In this document: positions 1 to 6,010 of the stretch, piece after piece
Numbering within the stretch: position 1 is the stretch's first letter
Layout of the letters: every line of letters begins with the position of its first letter
DNA from: Acidobacteriaceae bacterium
GTDB lineage: Bacteria > Acidobacteriota > Terriglobia > Terriglobales > Acidobacteriaceae
Direction: 5' to 3'
DNA length: 6,010 bases
NCBI GenBank assembly: GCA_027306745.1
Contig: DAHUZD010000400.1
Coordinates: forward strand, 1 to 6,010
Notes under the pieces: generated by a model
Database searches by the model: none
What the model was told of the DNA's origin: nothing
What the model saw: only the letters and a program-made list of their open reading frames with translations
Program-made: the position numbers and the translations under genes

Positions 1-377
1 CGGTGCACTCCAGCATTCTCTCGACGATTCCCGCAGAGGCGTTGTGCAAGATGGCCGAGCGCGGGCAGATCAAAGGCGGCATTCTCGACGGACCTCTGGC
101 CTTTGACACTGCCGTCAGCCCAGAGGCGATGCGCATCAAGCACCTCACCTCTTCCGTGGCCGGGCAGGCGGACATCGTTGTTGTGCCGGACTTGGAATCC
201 GGCAACATGCTGGCCAAGCAGCTTGAGTATCTGGGCGGAGCGAGCCTGGCCGGCATCGTGACCGGCGCGGCCGTGCCGATTATTTTGACCAGCCGCGCAG
301 ACTCAGCCAAGACGCGCATGACCTCTGCCGCCGTGGCGTCCTTGATGCACGCTGGCGAAGAGTTGATCGTAGCCTGA
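1..377 (+). CDS. Phosphate acetyl/butyryltransferase family enzyme, C-terminal part (5' end outside window)
   Basis: The visible 125 or so residues are the C-terminal half of a phosphate acyltransferase (PTA/PTB family), a cytosolic enzyme that exchanges CoA and phosphate on a short-chain acyl group (acyl-CoA + Pi to acyl phosphate + CoA). The family signature is clear: GILDGPLAFDTAVS, then SVAGQADIVVVPDLESGNML, then AGIVTGAAVPIILTSRADS near the end. The frame is open through the left edge. The GTG at position 3 is only an internal valine codon, because family members are about 300 residues or longer and a conserved core precedes this point. Stand-alone phosphate butyryltransferases and the C-terminal domain of enoyl-CoA hydratase/phosphate acetyltransferase fusions both end this way, so acyl specificity and full architecture are undecided. 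The stop is TGA at 375-377, followed 39 bases later by a terminator stem. It converges with the efflux operon and has no evident functional link to it. Confidence 0.9.
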   Translation, partial: VHSSILSTIPAEALCKMAERGQIKGGILDGPLAFDTAVSPEAMRIKHLTSSVAGQADIVVVPDLESGNMLAKQLEYLGGASLAGIVTGAAVPIILTSRADSAKTRMTSAAVASLMHAGEELIVA

Positions 378-404
378 ACCGATTGCTGCATAGCACCCAA
401 CCAG

Positions 405-475
405 CAACACATTTCAGCGGAGACGGACCTGGGAAGCACGTCTCCGCTTTTTTCTTGTGAAATTTATGTGTGTTG
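405..475. repeat. Outer inverted repeat wrapped around the terminator stem
   Basis: The arms flanking the terminator are themselves complementary. CAACACA (405-411) matches TGTGTTG (469-475), and TTTCA (412-416) matches TGAAA (458-462), with six unpaired bases (463-468) on the right side. With the inner 417-425/439-447 stem this makes a nested structure of about 21 bp, interrupted by the T-tract and the six-base bulge. It can form in RNA from either strand and lies between two convergent genes. Function is inferred only: it may protect the 3' end or slow polymerase coming from the efflux operon. Confidence 0.55.
417..453 (+). terminator. Intrinsic terminator of the phosphate acyltransferase gene
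   Basis: A perfect 9-bp GC-rich stem (GCGGAGACG at 417-425 with CGTCTCCGC at 439-447, extendable by A416-T448) encloses a 13-base loop and is followed directly by six T (448-453), then CTT. This is the classical rho-independent layout in the plus direction, 39 bases after the stop of the upstream gene. In the minus direction the stem is followed by TGAAATGTG with no T-run, so it is not an obvious intrinsic terminator for the efflux operon. Confidence 0.9.
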
Positions 476-484
476 AAAGAATCT

Positions 485-688
485 CTAGCGTGATTCGCGC
501 ACACCCAGCGCACGCAGAATCGTCATGGCCGGGCACCAGTTGGTGAATGCCGATTGAAGAAGATTCAGCCCAACGAATGCGGGGAGCCAGTAAAAGTAGT
601 GCGAGTACTCATATCCCAAGGCCATGGAAGCCAGAATCAGAATCCCCGCCAGCAGACGCACACTGCGTTCCAGGTTCATAGTGCTCAT
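485..688 (-). CDS. DUF2892 / YgaP-like small membrane protein
   Basis: This is a 67-residue protein of the DUF2892 type, the two-helix membrane domain also found at the C-terminus of E. coli YgaP behind a rhodanese domain. No rhodanese domain is present here. The N-terminus carries the family pattern N-x-x-R-x-x-R (MNLERSVRLLAGILIL). Two membrane helices follow at about residues 10-26 and 31-49, then the family's Cys-Pro element (NWCPAMTILRALGV, Cys52). The start chosen is the ATG at 688-686, which overlaps the permease stop as ATGA. The longer frame from 712 adds only eight residues with no family match. A second ATG three codons downstream (679-677) is also possible. The ribosome-binding sequence is weak (GGAAAA, far from the start), so expression probably depends on coupling to the permease. 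The molecular role of stand-alone DUF2892 proteins is not established. Its position suggests an accessory membrane partner of the pump, which is inference. Confidence 0.85.
   Translation of the reverse strand: MSTMNLERSVRLLAGILILASMALGYEYSHYFYWLPAFVGLNLLQSAFTNWCPAMTILRALGVRESR
685..688 (-). promoter_or_regulatory. ATGA stop/start overlap, permease to DUF2892 gene
   Basis: The plus-strand bases TCAT read ATGA on the minus strand. TGA ends the permease and ATG begins the small membrane protein. No good Shine-Dalgarno lies within 5-10 bases of this ATG, so re-initiation by ribosomes finishing the permease is the likely mode of translation. This would tie the small protein's output to that of the pump. 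Confidence 0.8.
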
Positions 689-3600
689 CCGAATTCGTTT
701 TCCAGTCCGCACTCGGCGGGCGTGGAGATGGACAGCGTGTTGGCATCGGCCGTGCGTTTCTCCACGATGTAGTAGAGCAGTGGCACGGCGATGCAGGACA
801 AGAGCGTGGAGGCGATGCCGCCCGCCATCAGCGAGAGTGCCAAGCCTTGAAAAATCGGGTCTGTCAGAATGACGCTGGCGCCCAACACAACCGCCGCCGA
901 AGTCAACAGAATTGGACGCAGACGTACAGCGCCCGCATCCACCACAGCCTGCTCCAGCGTCATGCCTTCATCGCGGCGCTGGCCGATAAAGTCCACCAGC
1001 AGAATGGAGTTGCGTACGATGATGCCCGCACCCGCGATGAAGCCGATCATCGAAGTCGCGGTGAAGAACGCACCCACCATGGCATGGGCTGGCAGAATGC
1101 CGATGAGCGTAAGGGGGATGGGCGCCATGATGATGAGCGGAGCCAGAAATGAGCGGAACCAGCCCACCACCAGCACGTAGATCAGCAACAGCGCGCCCAA
1201 AAATGCCAACCCTAAATCGCGGAAGACTTCAATCGTAATCTGCCACTCGCCATCCCACTTCATCGAGTAGCGCTCTGTGGACTGCGGCTGCTGCGCGTTG
1301 TAGCGCGCCAGTGCGTAGCCGCTGCCCACGCGCAGCGTGTCCAATGCTCGATTCATTTTCAAAATCGCGTAGACCGGACTTTCTTCGCCGCCTGCCAAGT
1401 CGCCCGTGACGTAAACAACGCGCCGCATGTTCTTGCGGTAGATGCTGGGAGCAAGCGTGGCTGGCTGCAATGTGGTCACCTCGGCCAGCGAGACCAATCC
1501 ACCGCTGGCCGTAGGAAGCTGAATGCCTTGCAACTGCGCGATGCTGGAACGGTCTGCACGCGCAAACTGCACGCGAATGGGAACCGGCTCGCTGGCCGCA
1601 GGCGCATGCAGCAGGCCTGCATCTTCACCATGCAGGGCGATCTGCACCGCTTCCGTCACCTGCTGGGCAGAGACGCCAGCGGCAGCGGCTTTGTCCAGAT
1701 CCACGCGCAGATTTTCCTGTGGCTGCGGATCCTCCACGTACCAGTTCACGTCGACCACGCCGCTCGTCTGCTGAAAAATCTGCTTCACCTGCTGCGCAAC
1801 AGCAATCTGTCCGTTCAGATCAGGCCCGTAGATTTCCGCCACCATGGTTTGCAAAACTGGCGGGCCGGGCGGCACCTCGCTCACCTCCACACGCGCGCCA
1901 AAGGGTGCGGCAATGCGGTCCAGCTCTGGCCGCAGACGGCGAGCGATGGTGTGGCTCTGCGCGCTGCGTTCATCTTTGGGCAACAGTGTGACCTGAATGT
2001 CGGCCTGGTTGGGCTGACGGCGCAGAAAATAGTGGCGCACCAGCCCGTTAAAGTTGTAAGGCCCCGATGTGCCCGCATAAATCTGATAGTTGACGATCTC
2101 CGGCTGCTGCGCCAGATACGCGCCCATCTGCTGAGCCACGCGCGTGGTTTGTTCCAGCGTGCTGCCGTCGGGCATGTTGAGAATGATCTGGAACTCGCTC
2201 TTGTTATCAAAGGGAAGCATTTTGACGCGCACCAACTTCAGCGGCACCAAAGCAACCGCCAGCAACAATAGCGCCACCACCGCGGCCAGAAAAAGATTGC
2301 GTGCACGAGCGCTGGCGATCAGCGGACGCATCACATTGTGGTAGGCACGCGTCAAACGCGATTCGGACTCGTTGTGCTCGGTCGCGTGCACAGAGTGGCC
2401 CAGCAAACGCAGCGCTGCCCACGGCGCGATGGTAAAGGCCACCAGCAGCGATAGCAGCATGGCTGCCGAAGCGCCCACGGGAATTGGCCGCATGTACGGC
2501 CCCATCAATCCGCGCACAAAGGCCATGGGCAGAATCGCGGCCACCACGGTGAACGTGGCCAGAATGGTAGGGTTGCCGACTTCACCGACGGCCTCTGCGG
2601 CCACGTGCGCCAGGTTGCGGCCTTTGCACGATGGCAGCCGGTAATGACGCACAATGTTTTCCACCACGACGATGGCGTCATCCACAAGTATGCCGATGCT
2701 GAAGATGAGCGCGAAGAGCGTGACGCGGTTCAGCGTGTAGCCGTAAAAATAAAAGATCGCCAGCGTAAAAGCCAGTGTGACGGGAATCGACAGCAGCACC
2801 ACGCCAGACTCCCGCCAGCCGAGGGCAAAGGCCACCAGCAACGTGACCGACACAACGGCCAGCAACAAATGTTCCAGCAGCTCGTTGGATTTCTCCTTGG
2901 CTGTCTGGCCATAGTTGCGTGTGATGCTCACATGCAAATCCGCAGGCAACAGGTTGCCGCGCAACTGCTGCACACGCGCAAGCACATGGCTGGCGGTCAA
3001 CGTCGCGTTGGTTCCCTTCAGCTTGGCTATGGTCAGCGTGACTGCCGGAAAATTCTGGCCCGGCGGCTCTGAATCCCCGGAGATTTTTTTTGCGCCAGCC
3101 GCAGTGCCAAAAAGCACGTAGTCGCTGGGTTCAGCGGGACCATCGGTGATCGACTGCGCCACATCGCGCAGGTAGATGGGATGCCCATTTTTCAAGGCGA
3201 CCACCACTTGCTGCACATCCGCATTCTTTTGCAAAAAGCGGCCGGCATCCACCAGATACTCGCGATTGTTTTGGGAAAAGGAGCCGGCATGTACGCGCGC
3301 ATTGGCGGCCTGCAGGCTGGCGACGATCTGAGTTGGCGTGAAACCGTAGGCGGACAACCGTTGCGCATCCAGAACCACGCGCACCGTGCGCGGCTCTCCG
3401 CCGAGAATGCTGACCTCTGACACGTTGTCTGCTTGCTTGATCTGGTTCTTCATCTCAGCGGCGATCTGGCGCAGCTGGTAGGCATCGTAATTTTTTCCCC
3501 ACAGCGTGAGCGCTAGAATCGGCACATCGTCAATCGAGCGAGCGCGAATCACTGGCTGCGATGCGCCGGGCGGCAGCAGGTTCAGGTTCGCGAAGAGCTT

Positions 3601-4011
3601 GTTGTAGGTTTGCACGATCGCATTTTCCTGGCTGGAGCCGACGCGAAAGCGCGCGATGATGAGACTCGCACCAGGATGCGAGATGGAGTAGACATATTCA
3701 ACGCTGGGTATCTGGCGCAGCAAGCGCTCCATGGGAATGCTCACGCGCTGCTCCACCTCTTGTGGCGAAGAGCCGGGCATGGAGACCATCACATCCAGCA
3801 TGGGCACGATGATCTGCGGCTCTTCCTCTCGTGGCGTCATGACAACGGCCACAACACCGACAAAGAGCGCAAAGAGAATCAGCAGCGGTGTCAGCTTGGA
3901 TTCAATCGATGCCTGCGCGATGCGTCCGGCCAAACCCAATTTCCCGTGTGGCACAGCCTGTCCGGCAGCGTGATCCGTCGAATTGCCAGCTCTGCTTTCC
4001 TTTGTGTTCAT
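685..4011 (-). CDS. RND efflux transporter permease subunit (AcrB/HAE-like)
   Basis: This 1108-residue inner-membrane proton-driven pump is slightly longer than the usual 1030-1050. It has the duplicated RND plan: TM1 at about 38-58, a large periplasmic porter half (60-375), TM2-TM6 (about 380-537), TM7 (570-592), a second porter half (593-925), and TM8-TM12 (930-1082). Recognisable motifs are PREEEPQI just after TM1 (60-67), GILVDDAIVVVENI in TM4 (D444 and D445, the proton-relay pair), LPFDNKSEF (599-607), GPPVLQTMVAEIYGPD in the second porter half, and VRLRPILLTS at the TM11 entry (R1030, T1037). Where AcrB has Lys940 in TM10, this protein reads IIVRNSILLVDF with R1000. The TM4 motif argues against the CusA/CzcA metal class, which usually reads VDAAIV. 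The 35-residue cytosolic N-terminus includes an amphipathic GLAGRIAQASIESKL stretch. The start ATG overlaps the adaptor stop and has a strong Shine-Dalgarno. Substrate is not predictable; hydrophobic drugs, solvents or lipids are typical for the class. Confidence 0.96.
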   Translation of the reverse strand: MNTKESRAGNSTDHAAGQAVPHGKLGLAGRIAQASIESKLTPLLILFALFVGVVAVVMTPREEEPQIIVPMLDVMVSMPGSSPQEVEQRVSIPMERLLRQIPSVEYVYSISHPGASLIIARFRVGSSQENAIVQTYNKLFANLNLLPPGASQPVIRARSIDDVPILALTLWGKNYDAYQLRQIAAEMKNQIKQADNVSEVSILGGEPRTVRVVLDAQRLSAYGFTPTQIVASLQAANARVHAGSFSQNNREYLVDAGRFLQKNADVQQVVVALKNGHPIYLRDVAQSITDGPAEPSDYVLFGTAAGAKKISGDSEPPGQNFPAVTLTIAKLKGTNATLTASHVLARVQQLRGNLLPADLHVSITRNYGQTAKEKSNELLEHLLLAVVSVTLLVAFALGWRESGVVLLSIPVTLAFTLAIFYFYGYTLNRVTLFALIFSIGILVDDAIVVVENIVRHYRLPSCKGRNLAHVAAEAVGEVGNPTILATFTVVAAILPMAFVRGLMGPYMRPIPVGASAAMLLSLLVAFTIAPWAALRLLGHSVHATEHNESESRLTRAYHNVMRPLIASARARNLFLAAVVALLLLAVALVPLKLVRVKMLPFDNKSEFQIILNMPDGSTLEQTTRVAQQMGAYLAQQPEIVNYQIYAGTSGPYNFNGLVRHYFLRRQPNQADIQVTLLPKDERSAQSHTIARRLRPELDRIAAPFGARVEVSEVPPGPPVLQTMVAEIYGPDLNGQIAVAQQVKQIFQQTSGVVDVNWYVEDPQPQENLRVDLDKAAAAGVSAQQVTEAVQIALHGEDAGLLHAPAASEPVPIRVQFARADRSSIAQLQGIQLPTASGGLVSLAEVTTLQPATLAPSIYRKNMRRVVYVTGDLAGGEESPVYAILKMNRALDTLRVGSGYALARYNAQQPQSTERYSMKWDGEWQITIEVFRDLGLAFLGALLLIYVLVVGWFRSFLAPLIIMAPIPLTLIGILPAHAMVGAFFTATSMIGFIAGAGIIVRNSILLVDFIGQRRDEGMTLEQAVVDAGAVRLRPILLTSAAVVLGASVILTDPIFQGLALSLMAGGIASTLLSCIAVPLLYYIVEKRTADANTLSISTPAECGLENEFG
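4008..4011 (-). promoter_or_regulatory. ATGA stop/start overlap, adaptor to permease gene
   Basis: The adaptor's TGA and the permease's ATG share the four bases that read ATGA on the minus strand. This is the standard arrangement for translational coupling and fixes the permease start codon with good confidence. Confidence 0.88.
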
Positions 4012-5144
4012 GGCTGGACCTCCACGCGCTTACCATCCAGTTCGCGGCCTTGCGGTGCGGCAACGATCGTCTCACCCGCCGCCAAACCCGAGAGCACGGC
4101 GGCTTGATCCTGCACAGTCTGCCCCAACGTGACGTAGCGCAAGTGAGCCATGCCGTCCGCGCTGACAACGTAGAGTGAAGCCAAATTTCCCTGGCGCGTA
4201 ATTGCCGCCAGCGGCACAAGAATTCCCTGCACGCTGCCGCGTGCAAACTGCGCGCTTCCATACAGGCCGCTGCGCAAAGATGGCGTCTCGGGCAGGCCAA
4301 TCTTAACGGTGATACTGCGGCTGGCACCATCGGCTGATGGATAGATTTGCAGCACACGGCCCTGCATCGCCTGCTCCAGTCCATCGATCTGCACTGGAAC
4401 CAACTCGCCCGTGCTCAGCCAGTTCCGGTCGCGCTCATCCACATTCACTTCCAAGTGCAGTGGCCCTGCGCTCTCCAGAGTGAAGAGCGGCGTGCCGGGC
4501 ATGGCCATGGCTCCTGGGTCGGCCCAGCGCCGGGTGATGATGCCGGCGAATGGTGCACGCACGTCGGCATAAGCAGCGACGGTCTGCGCCTGTGCGACTG
4601 CGGCGGCGGCTTGTGCCGCGTTGGCCTGCGCAGCCTCCAGTTGCGCCTGTGCAGCCTGTTTGCGCTGAAGCACCTCATCGTACTCCTGCGCGCTGACGGA
4701 TTTTCTTGCACGCAACAGTTCATAACGCTGCAACGTGGTCGCAGCCAACGACTGTGCACTTTGCGCAGAGGCCACATTCTGCTGCGCGGCACGCGTTGTG
4801 GCCTGCGCCTGCTGCAATGCCTCCTGCGCCTGAGCCGCATCGATGCGCGCCAGCACCTGCCCTGCGCGCACAGCACCTTCGGTCACGCTGATCGACTCCA
4901 CCGTACCCACGATGCGCGGAGCGATCTGCGCTGTGGTTTCCGGCTGCACGGTTCCAGACACTGCAACAGCATCGGGCACCGCTCCCATGCGCACATGCAT
5001 CAACGACACACCACGCACCACCTCTGGCGTGGCGGCAGCTACACTGCTCTGCGACGAGCAGCCGCTGACACCCATCGCCGCGATGCACAGCACGCCAAAA
5101 ATGGCGGAGGATTTCAAATACCGATTTTCTGCGATGCGTTTCAT
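4008..5144 (-). CDS. RND efflux periplasmic adaptor (membrane fusion) lipoprotein
   Basis: This 378-residue adaptor bridges the permease and the outer-membrane channel in the periplasm. The N-terminus is a lipoprotein signal: basic MKRIAENRYLK, a hydrophobic core, then the lipobox VSGC with Cys29 as the expected lipidated residue. The remainder follows the family order. The first half of the lipoyl-like domain is at about 70-103 (GTVESISVTEGAVRAGQVLARID). An Ala/Gln-rich alpha-helical hairpin follows at about 104-190, turning near RARKSVSAQEYDE. The second lipoyl half is at about 195-224 (VRAPFAGIITRRWADPGA), followed by the beta-barrel domain (about 228-300, with VNVDERD and GLYGSAQF) and the membrane-proximal domain (305-378, with VPLAAITRQG and GLAAGETIV). 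Length is normal for the family. The start ATG overlaps the channel gene stop, and its stop overlaps the permease start, so it is the middle member of a coupled trio. Serine at the position after the lipidated Cys would favour outer-membrane sorting under E. coli rules, which may not apply here. Confidence 0.95.
   Translation of the reverse strand: MKRIAENRYLKSSAIFGVLCIAAMGVSGCSSQSSVAAATPEVVRGVSLMHVRMGAVPDAVAVSGTVQPETTAQIAPRIVGTVESISVTEGAVRAGQVLARIDAAQAQEALQQAQATTRAAQQNVASAQSAQSLAATTLQRYELLRARKSVSAQEYDEVLQRKQAAQAQLEAAQANAAQAAAAVAQAQTVAAYADVRAPFAGIITRRWADPGAMAMPGTPLFTLESAGPLHLEVNVDERDRNWLSTGELVPVQIDGLEQAMQGRVLQIYPSADGASRSITVKIGLPETPSLRSGLYGSAQFARGSVQGILVPLAAITRQGNLASLYVVSADGMAHLRYVTLGQTVQDQAAVLSGLAAGETIVAAPQGRELDGKRVEVQP
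4019..4023 (-). promoter_or_regulatory. Strong Shine-Dalgarno of the permease gene
   Basis: The minus strand reads GGAGG here, seven bases before the permease ATG and inside the last codons of the adaptor (V-E-V-Q-P-stop). It is the best ribosome-binding site visible in the operon. It supports the chosen start and suggests the permease can also recruit ribosomes independently, unlike the gene that follows it. Confidence 0.85.
5141..5144 (-). promoter_or_regulatory. ATGA stop/start overlap, outer-membrane factor to adaptor gene
   Basis: This is the first of three identical four-base overlaps in the operon. The channel gene ends with TGA inside the ATGA that starts the adaptor. Only a modest purine-rich stretch (GGTGA at 5153-5149, four bases from the ATG) serves as a ribosome-binding site, so coupling is likely. 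Confidence 0.85.
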
Positions 5145-6010
5145 TGGGTCACCACCGGGGATTGCGGAGTTAAGTCTCCCATCGCGTGCAGGAGCGCAGC
5201 GCGGGCCAGAACTGCGTTGTAAACGGACTGCCAGTATTCCATCTGGCTGCTGCGCTCTGCGTCCTCTGCGCGCAACAGATCGGTCATGGTCGCCAGGCCT
5301 GCGTCATAGCGGTCGCGCGTGATGCGCAAACTTTCCTGCGCCTGCGCAATGGCCGCTCGGGCCACATCCTGCATCTGGCGCGCTGCGTCCTGCTCGGAGT
5401 ACGCACGGCTCACTTGTAAGCGGACTTGATTCTGCGCACTCTTCATCTGCGCTTGCGCCAAACTCAACCGCGCCTGCGCGTCGGCGAGCGCGGCATATTT
5501 TCTGCGACTAAAGATGTCCACGCGAAGTTCCACGCCTGTCATCCAATTTGTGCTGCCGCCCTGCGTCAGGTTGGGGTTGTCCGCTTCATAGGAGCCGTAG
5601 AGATCCAGGTGAGGCCCGAATGCAGATTTCGCGCTGTGCAAACCGCTGCGCTGCGCATCCAACTGCGCAGCAGCGGCCTGCAGGCTGGCGCGTTGCTGCA
5701 AGGCTCGTGTCTCATCCTGTTCCAGCCCGTCCGCGGGAAGCCTCTGCTCTGTGAGCGTTTCGGCGGGCTGCTGTCCCGGCGCCAGTTGTGCGCCAAGAGC
5801 CATTTCCATTTGTGCGCGCGCAATCTGCACCCGGCTGCGTGCGCGGATCGCTTCCTGCTGGCGCATCTCCAGGTTGACGCGCGCGGCCAGCGCGTCGGCA
5901 TCGACGGCCGTGCCCGCAGCGACGCGCGCTTGGCTGCTCTGCGCCAAAGCCTGCGCCGTCGCCACGGCCTGCTGTGCCAGATCCGCCTGCTTGTCAGCCA
6001 GCAGCCATGC
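5141..6010 (-). CDS. TolC-family outer-membrane efflux protein (OEP), 5' end outside window
   Basis: This is the outer-membrane channel component of the tripartite pump, with 289 C-terminal residues visible. The frame stays open to the right edge; the residues before the in-frame GTG at 5965 (AWLLADKQADLAQQA) continue the same helix, so that GTG is internal. TolC-family proteins are usually 420-500 residues, so roughly a third is missing, including any signal peptide. The two-repeat OEP plan is visible. The end of repeat 1 carries the R-x-x-x-G-x-x-x-x-x-D-x-L pattern (ARVAAGTAVDADALAARV). A beta segment, FGPHLDLYGSYEA, lies at about visible residues 131-143, and a second beta segment, NWMTGVELRVDIFSRRK, at about 155-171. 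A long Ala/Gln-rich coiled-coil pair follows, with the repeat-2 element RYDAGLATMTDLLRAEDAE. The short C-terminal tail DLTPQSPVVTQ runs into the overlap with the adaptor gene. It is the first visible gene of the operon; its promoter is not in the window. Confidence 0.95.
   Translation of the reverse strand, partial: AWLLADKQADLAQQAVATAQALAQSSQARVAAGTAVDADALAARVNLEMRQQEAIRARSRVQIARAQMEMALGAQLAPGQQPAETLTEQRLPADGLEQDETRALQQRASLQAAAAQLDAQRSGLHSAKSAFGPHLDLYGSYEADNPNLTQGGSTNWMTGVELRVDIFSRRKYAALADAQARLSLAQAQMKSAQNQVRLQVSRAYSEQDAARQMQDVARAAIAQAQESLRITRDRYDAGLATMTDLLRAEDAERSSQMEYWQSVYNAVLARAALLHAMGDLTPQSPVVTQ

Noticed and set aside
3..5. GTG as the true start of the phosphate acyltransferase
   Set aside because: The family is about 300 residues or longer and the frame remains open to the window edge, so the gene begins to the left of the window.
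689..712. Upstream ATG at 712 as the start of the DUF2892 protein
   Set aside because: The eight added residues (MRTGKRIR) match nothing in the family, while the ATG at 688 forms the same ATGA overlap as the other junctions.
1528..2271. Plus-strand open frame of 247 codons inside the permease gene
   Set aside because: It is a shadow of the conserved second porter half of the permease. The composition is unusual (His/Arg-rich), with no start context and no domain.
685..4011. Assignment of the permease as a CusA/CzcA heavy-metal pump
   Set aside because: TM4 reads VDDAIVVVEN rather than the metal-pump VDAAIV type, and no metal-binding accessory gene is visible.
3610..4107. Plus-strand open frame of 165 codons spanning the adaptor/permease junction
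   Set aside because: It runs antisense over two well-supported genes. The protein is low in recognisable motifs, and the frame is explained by high GC content.
4555..4850. Recurrent GCCTGCGC-like short repeats in the adaptor, considered as a repeat array
   Set aside because: They encode the Ala/Gln heptad pattern of the alpha-helical hairpin. Spacing is irregular and they are explained by the protein.
4347..5222. Plus-strand open frame of 291 codons across the adaptor gene
   Set aside because: It is antisense to a clearly conserved adaptor. Its translation is Arg/His/Cys/Leu-rich with no recognisable domain, as expected from the complement of GC-rich Ala/Gln codons.
5963..5965. GTG as the start of the outer-membrane factor
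   Set aside because: The 15 codons to its 5' side continue the same amphipathic helix, and a TolC-family protein needs an N-terminal signal and more than 100 further residues.

Overview
The window is a compact, GC-rich piece of a diderm (Gram-negative) bacterial chromosome. Its main content is a tripartite RND efflux operon read on the minus strand. The style of the proteins (a phosphate acyltransferase of the Ptb type, an RND permease starting with a PREEEPQI motif, a DUF2892 partner) would fit an Acidobacteriota genome, but that is a low-confidence impression; a proteobacterium cannot be excluded from the sequence alone.

Layout. Positions 1-377 (+) hold the C-terminal part of a phosphate acetyl/butyryltransferase-family enzyme that enters from the left edge. 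A short AT-richer intergenic stretch (378-484) follows, with a strong intrinsic terminator for that gene nested inside a longer inverted repeat. From 485 to the right edge, everything is one minus-strand gene train. In transcription order it runs: TolC-type outer-membrane factor (6010-5141, 5' end beyond the window), periplasmic adaptor lipoprotein (5144-4008), RND inner-membrane permease (4011-685), and a 67-residue DUF2892/YgaP-like two-helix membrane protein (688-485). The operon and the acyltransferase gene converge on the terminator region.

How the genes work together. The first three products supply all three layers of a proton-driven pump: the permease in the inner membrane, the adaptor hairpin in the periplasm and the outer-membrane channel. 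All three junctions in the train are the same 4-base ATGA stop/start overlap, so the small membrane protein is tied to the permease as tightly as the pump parts are tied to each other. This makes it a candidate accessory subunit. The permease keeps the paired aspartates of the TM4 proton relay (D444, D445) but has arginine (R1000) where AcrB has its TM10 lysine. The substrate cannot be read from the sequence.

I found no mobile element, CRISPR array, tRNA, rRNA or pseudogene. No gene-free stretch exceeds 110 bases. The promoter and any regulator of the efflux operon lie outside the window. The window looks like an ordinary efflux locus with one interesting accessory gene, not a wholly new system.
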